Positions 61,177 to 64,000 of a stretch of 64,000 bases of DNA are shown in pieces. The first letter of the stretch is position 1; every line of letters starts with the position of its first letter. The notes below the pieces were generated by a model. The model was not told the origin of the DNA. It did not search any database and was given only the letters and a program-made list of their open reading frames with translations. This stretch comes from Prevotella sp. UBA6447 (GTDB taxonomy: Bacteria > Bacteroidota > Bacteroidia > Bacteroidales > Bacteroidaceae), in NCBI GenBank assembly GCA_002437115.1, contig DJOD01000049.1, positions 3,855 to 67,854 of the forward strand, given 5' to 3'. A program made the position numbers and the translations under genes.

Positions 61177-61644
61177 TCAGTCCTTCTTGGCTTTCATTTT
61201 GGCCGGTTTTTGCGCGGTGCGGCGCTTCGCCATCCGGTTCATCATCTGGCGCTCCAGTTTGTAAACGCGCTCGATTTGTGTCTGCGTCAGAAACTTGGAA
61301 TACTCCTTGTAATATTTCTTGCGGATGTTGAGAATCTTCTCGCTGTTGTCGAAACGCGCCTTGATGAACCCTTCGGCCTCCTTGTCGGTCATGTTGTGAT
61401 TCTTCTTTTTTTTGTTTTTCGGTGCCAAAGTCCAGATTTCTTTCTGACACTTGCCGTAGGTGTCGACAAACTTGGCGGTGATGTCGTCGCTGAAAGCCAG
61501 CTGGTGGGCGATGTGCTTTGCCTGCACCTCAGCCAGTTGCTCGCGCGAGAGGCGTTGCCGCTGGATGGACTGCTGGGCGTTGGCGGTTGCGCATGACAGC
61601 ATCAGGATGATGGCCATCATGAAGAAACGGATAATCTTTTTCAT
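61177..61644 (-). CDS. Periplasmic CpxP/Spy-like helical protein
   Basis: 155-residue exported protein: signal peptide MKKIIRFFMMAIILMLSCAT...NA, then a helical, charged mature part (LSREQLAEVQAKHIAHQLAF, WTLAPKNKKKKNHNMTDKEA, LNIRKKYYKEYSKFLTQTQI, VYKLERQMMNRMAKRR). The LT-x-x-Q motif (LTQTQ) is typical of CpxP/Spy-like stress proteins that bind unfolded envelope proteins. The strongly basic C-terminus is unusual. It starts one base after the anti-sigma stop, so it is the third gene of the sigma operon and perhaps part of its stress-sensing loop. Confidence 0.72.
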   Translation of the reverse strand: MKKIIRFFMMAIILMLSCATANAQQSIQRQRLSREQLAEVQAKHIAHQLAFSDDITAKFVDTYGKCQKEIWTLAPKNKKKKNHNMTDKEAEGFIKARFDNSEKILNIRKKYYKEYSKFLTQTQIERVYKLERQMMNRMAKRRTAQKPAKMKAKKD

Positions 61645-61645
61645 G

Positions 61646-62017
61646 TTATTCGGTTTTTAAATAGTTAATAAATTCGTCTTCTTGGTAAACGTTGAGCATG
61701 TATTGCTGGTCGTCTGTAGACAGTTGGCTGAAGGCCTTGTCAACGTCGTTGAGCGTGGGTGCCTCCTGGCGAGTGTGGCCCAAGCCAACGACCAACAGCA
61801 ACGTGATGACTGCCGCAGCCGACAGCAGGCTGTAGATAAGCGTCCGCTTACGTGCTTGTGGCCTTGATAGCGTGTCGCGATGGGCGGCAGTGCCGTTGGA
61901 TGCCTTGTCCTTGCCGACAATCTCAAGTACATTAGCCTCCAGGATGTCGAAAAATCCTTCGGGCACCTCGTAGGGCATCCGCTTGCCGATACTCTTGAAG
62001 TCAAAATCGTCTTTCAT
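61646..62017 (-). CDS. Putative anti-sigma factor
   Basis: 123-residue protein with one membrane helix at about 59-79 (LIYSLLSAAAVITLLLVVGL), an N-terminal cytoplasmic part (YEVPEGFFDILEANVLEIVG) and a short periplasmic part. The P-x-G/YF-pattern at the start is common in small Bacteroidota proteins encoded after ECF sigma genes. No zinc-binding HxxxCxxC motif is present. Position 16 bases downstream of the sigma gene supports the role; this is inference from context. Confidence 0.65.
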   Translation of the reverse strand: MKDDFDFKSIGKRMPYEVPEGFFDILEANVLEIVGKDKASNGTAAHRDTLSRPQARKRTLIYSLLSAAAVITLLLVVGLGHTRQEAPTLNDVDKAFSQLSTDDQQYMLNVYQEDEFINYLKTE

Positions 62018-62033
62018 ATGTGCGGTTGTCTTT

Positions 62034-62582
62034 TTAGTTGTTGGAGCTCATGTATTTTTTAATTTTCTCTTTGGCGATGTGATAGTTCATTTTCGCCGCG
62101 GAAACTGTGGAACCGATGGCCTCTGCTATCTCGTCGTAGCTGAGCTCGTCATAGTAGCGCAGGTTGAACGCGAGTTGTTGCTTGGTGGGCAAACAGAGGA
62201 TGGCCTTCTGCAGTCGCACCGCCTCAAGGTCGTTGTAGTCGACATAATCACTTGCCATGAGGTGGTTTGCCTGTGACGCGTCAGCCTCGAGTGATGCCTC
62301 GTGTTGCGGTCGTGCCCCGATGAGTCTCAGTGCCTCGTTGGTGGCTATGCGGAACATCCACGAGCGAAACGACTTGTCACTCTTGATTTGGGAGAAGGAT
62401 TGGTAAATTCTCACAAAAGTCTCTTGCGCGGCATCTTGGGCATCTTCGTGCGACACCACCAAGCGTCGGATGTGCCAATAGACGGGCTCGCGGTATTTGG
62501 CCATCAGAAGGCGCAGGCCTTCGCCTGCCGACCTGCGCATCTCTTGGATAATCTGTTTGTCGTCTATGTTTTTGCCGTTCAT
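62034..62582 (-). CDS. ECF-type RNA polymerase sigma factor
   Basis: 182-residue sigma-70 family protein. Region 2: LRLLMAKYREPVYWHIRRLV, EDAQDAAQETFVRIYQSF and KSFRSWMFRIATNEALRLIG; region 4: AILCLPTKQQLAFNLRYYDE, LSYDEIAEAIGSTVSAAKMN. Lengths and order are typical of ECF sigma factors. I chose ATG 62582 (MNGKNIDDKQIIQEM); the open frame upstream reads hydrophobic residues without conservation. It heads an operon with an anti-sigma-like and a CpxP-like gene, suggesting an envelope stress response. Confidence 0.9.
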   Translation of the reverse strand: MNGKNIDDKQIIQEMRRSAGEGLRLLMAKYREPVYWHIRRLVVSHEDAQDAAQETFVRIYQSFSQIKSDKSFRSWMFRIATNEALRLIGARPQHEASLEADASQANHLMASDYVDYNDLEAVRLQKAILCLPTKQQLAFNLRYYDELSYDEIAEAIGSTVSAAKMNYHIAKEKIKKYMSSNN

Positions 62583-62753
62583 GTTCTTTTGGTGAATTGT
62601 TTGCTTGGCGCCTTTTTCGTTGCGCCACATCATAAAGACCTTGCGAAACGAGAAAAGTAAAATGCAAAAGTGAAAAATAACCATAAAGCAAAGGCCAACA
62701 AGATATGACATAAAAATATTGTGTTTCATATGCCTTAATTCATTAAATTTGTG

Positions 62754-62761
62754 TAAGTTTG
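62754..62761 (+). promoter_or_regulatory. -7 box upstream of Rpn gene
   Basis: TAAGTTTG matches TAnnTTTG and lies 36 bases before the ATG at 62798. No correctly spaced -33 TTTG. Confidence 0.5.
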
Positions 62762-62797
62762 CATCTGTAAAGTAAAAACTAAAACATCCGAACGCTT

Positions 62798-63793
62798 ATG
62801 ATATTGCATGTTGCCAATCCGATTTACGACTCCGTGTTCAAGTACATAATGGCCGATGAACGCATATCCAAGACTATCCTTTCGGCCTTGCTGAAGAAGG
62901 ATGTAGTGAAGGTGGACATGCGACCGCACGAGTATTCTAACACAACGCGCGACACGCTGTCAATGTTCCGAATCGACTTTGCCGCCACTGTGCGTGAGAA
63001 AGATGCGGAGAGCGGAGAGCTGAAAGATCGTGTGATCCTCATCGAGTTGCAGAAGACATGGCTCGACACTGAGACGCTGCGCTTCCGCCAGTATCTCGGG
63101 GCGCAATACAGCAATAAGCTGAACATTCGCAGCGACTCGCCAAAGGGCTTTGCCTATCCGATGGTGGCGGTGTATCTTCTTGGCCATCGAGTGGGCGACA
63201 TTAAGGAGCCTGTGGTATATGTCAACCACGATGTTTATGACTATAACGGCAAGGTTGTGAAAGACGGCATCGGGGAGCCTTTTGTGGAGAGTCTCACGCA
63301 CAACAGTATCATTGTGCAGCTACCGCTGCTTAAAGGGCGTGTGAACAACCGGCTCGAAAAGGTACTCAGCGTTTTCGATCAATCGCGTATGGATGGGGAT
63401 GACAAACAACTGCTTAAGATTGATGAGGGTAAATATGAGGGCGATGACGATATGATGTATATGCTACACATGCTTACAGCCGCTGCCGCCGACTCGGGAA
63501 TGAGGCAGGACATGAATGTGGAGGATGAATACTACAAGGCTATCGAAGACCGCGACACGGCGATAATGAAACGTGAGAAGGAACTGAAAGAGAAAGAAAA
63601 ACAACTGCATCAGCGTGACGAGCAGTTGCATCAGCGTGACGAGCAGTTGCATCAGCGTGACGAGCAGTTGCAGCAGCAAGGTGAGCAGTTGCGCTGCATG
63701 GCGAAAGCATTGGCTGCCAAGGGCATGACAGTAAGACAGATTGCGGAAATCACCGGCATCAGAGTAGATGAGATTGCTGTAATGTTAGGATAA
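62798..63793 (+). CDS. Rpn family recombination-promoting nuclease
   Basis: 331-residue PD-(D/E)XK nuclease/putative transposase of the Rpn (TIGR01784-like) family. The N-terminus NPIYDSVFKYIMADERISKT is typical. The catalytic core has D60 in FRIDFAATV and E83-x-Q85 in ILIELQKTW, the E-x-Q variant usual in this family. A helical part (about 190-260) leads to a heptad coiled coil (KQLHQRDEQL repeated, about 268-300) and a C-terminal helix-turn-helix-like segment GMTVRQIAEITGIRVDEIAV. ATG 62798 is the natural start. It stands alone. A truncated relative lies at 10967-11227. Confidence 0.85.
   Translation: MILHVANPIYDSVFKYIMADERISKTILSALLKKDVVKVDMRPHEYSNTTRDTLSMFRIDFAATVREKDAESGELKDRVILIELQKTWLDTETLRFRQYLGAQYSNKLNIRSDSPKGFAYPMVAVYLLGHRVGDIKEPVVYVNHDVYDYNGKVVKDGIGEPFVESLTHNSIIVQLPLLKGRVNNRLEKVLSVFDQSRMDGDDKQLLKIDEGKYEGDDDMMYMLHMLTAAAADSGMRQDMNVEDEYYKAIEDRDTAIMKREKELKEKEKQLHQRDEQLHQRDEQLHQRDEQLQQQGEQLRCMAKALAAKGMTVRQIAEITGIRVDEIAVMLG
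63608..63691 (+). repeat. 21-bp tandem repeat encoding coiled-coil heptads
   Basis: Three perfect 21-base copies (unit CATCAGCGTGACGAGCAG plus TTG) at 63608-63628, 63629-63649 and 63650-63670, then a diverged fourth copy to 63691. Each copy encodes HQRDEQL, exactly one heptad, so copy-number changes keep both frame and coiled-coil phase. Confidence 0.9.
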
Positions 63794-64000
63794 GTGCACG
63801 AAACCTCTTTGCAAAAATCATGTCTACCAAAAAGAAGGGTATGGCAAGGTGGACTGCGAGAACTTGACGCAAGTGCGTGGCTGTTGTGCTCAGCCGTTGC
63901 TAAGTAACCATCCGAAATTAGCCGTCTTGTCCATATCCCATTAACATGCGAACTTTGCCTCAAAAAAAGACATGTTCAATTTAAATGAAGGCAATCGGAT
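63794..64000. other. Window end, no gene seen
   Basis: The last 207 bases hold no convincing reading frame on either strand. A GAACTTTG near 63951 is a poor promoter match and may belong to a gene beyond the window. Confidence 0.5.

Noticed and set aside
63608..63691. Short direct repeats considered as a CRISPR array
   Set aside because: The units are contiguous with no spacers and encode heptads in frame, so they are a coding VNTR.
1..64000. tRNA or rRNA genes
   Set aside because: No cloverleaf-compatible T-arm/anticodon patterns or rRNA-like conserved stretches were noticed while reading either strand; a dedicated scan could still find one.

Overview
The window looks like a chromosomal segment of a Bacteroidota bacterium, most likely Prevotellaceae. 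Supporting signs are several promoters of the TTTG-N19/20-TAnnTTTG type, no Shine-Dalgarno sequences, families largely restricted to the phylum (NigD-like lipoprotein, HU-HIG DNA-binding protein, DUF4924, the 660-residue NagB/LmbE protein, BNR_4/LamG secreted proteins), and many secreted proteins ending in a YxLxGxR...G...GKK-type tail. No tRNA, rRNA, CRISPR array or intact insertion sequence was seen.

Layout. 1-10.9 kb: AT-rich, plus-strand surface-polysaccharide locus with GT2 and GT4 glycosyltransferases, an acyltransferase, a Caps_synth/GT32-like transferase, a polysaccharide pyruvyl transferase and an EpsG/Wzy-like polymerase. 10.97-11.23 kb: truncated C-terminal piece of an Rpn-type PD-(D/E)XK nuclease, at an abrupt change to GC-rich DNA. 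11.3-15.1 kb: GC-rich glycan cluster (GT2, a GINT1_N-like beta-propeller protein, GT4, an NTP_transf_5 protein). 15.7-19.8 kb: secreted GH2 beta-galactosidase with a C-terminal F5/8C domain. 20-22 kb: NagB-like/LmbE fusion protein. 22.3-25.6 kb: large repeat-rich secreted protein whose signal peptide is out of frame because of a G9 tract, followed by a 64-residue acidic peptide gene. 25.6-27.3 kb: AT-rich, gene-poor stretch with a NigD-like lipoprotein and decayed fragments.

27.3-37.3 kb: HU-HIG protein, YitT-family membrane protein, GH30 hydrolase, then a tightly packed minus-strand operon (SF1 helicase, 142-residue protein, MATE exporter, BNR/LamG protein). 37.4-43.4 kb: orphan FecE-like ATPase, PfkB sugar kinase, and a minus-strand operon for a lipid-carrier-linked envelope modification (ArnT-like, ArnC/DPM-like, LAB_N protein, UDP-uronate epimerase-like). 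43.9-48.1 kb: TonB-dependent receptor with a partner lipoprotein. 48.3-58.2 kb: minus-strand run of a secreted protein, RF3, RmlD, DUF4924, LysE, ClC channel, Sua5, NhaC and a small membrane protein. 58.3-64 kb: AraC regulator fused to a NifX-like domain, divergent 98-residue protein, secreted esterase, ECF sigma/anti-sigma/CpxP-like operon, and a full-length Rpn nuclease with a coiled-coil VNTR.

The most interesting points are the G9 tract that probably switches a repeat-containing surface protein, the AraC-NifX fusion with an apparent internal start, the NagB-like domain lacking canonical catalytic residues, the probable galacturonate-type envelope modification operon, and the shared C-terminal tail on five secreted proteins. 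Everything here was read by eye from sequence; family names come from motif recognition, not from database searches.
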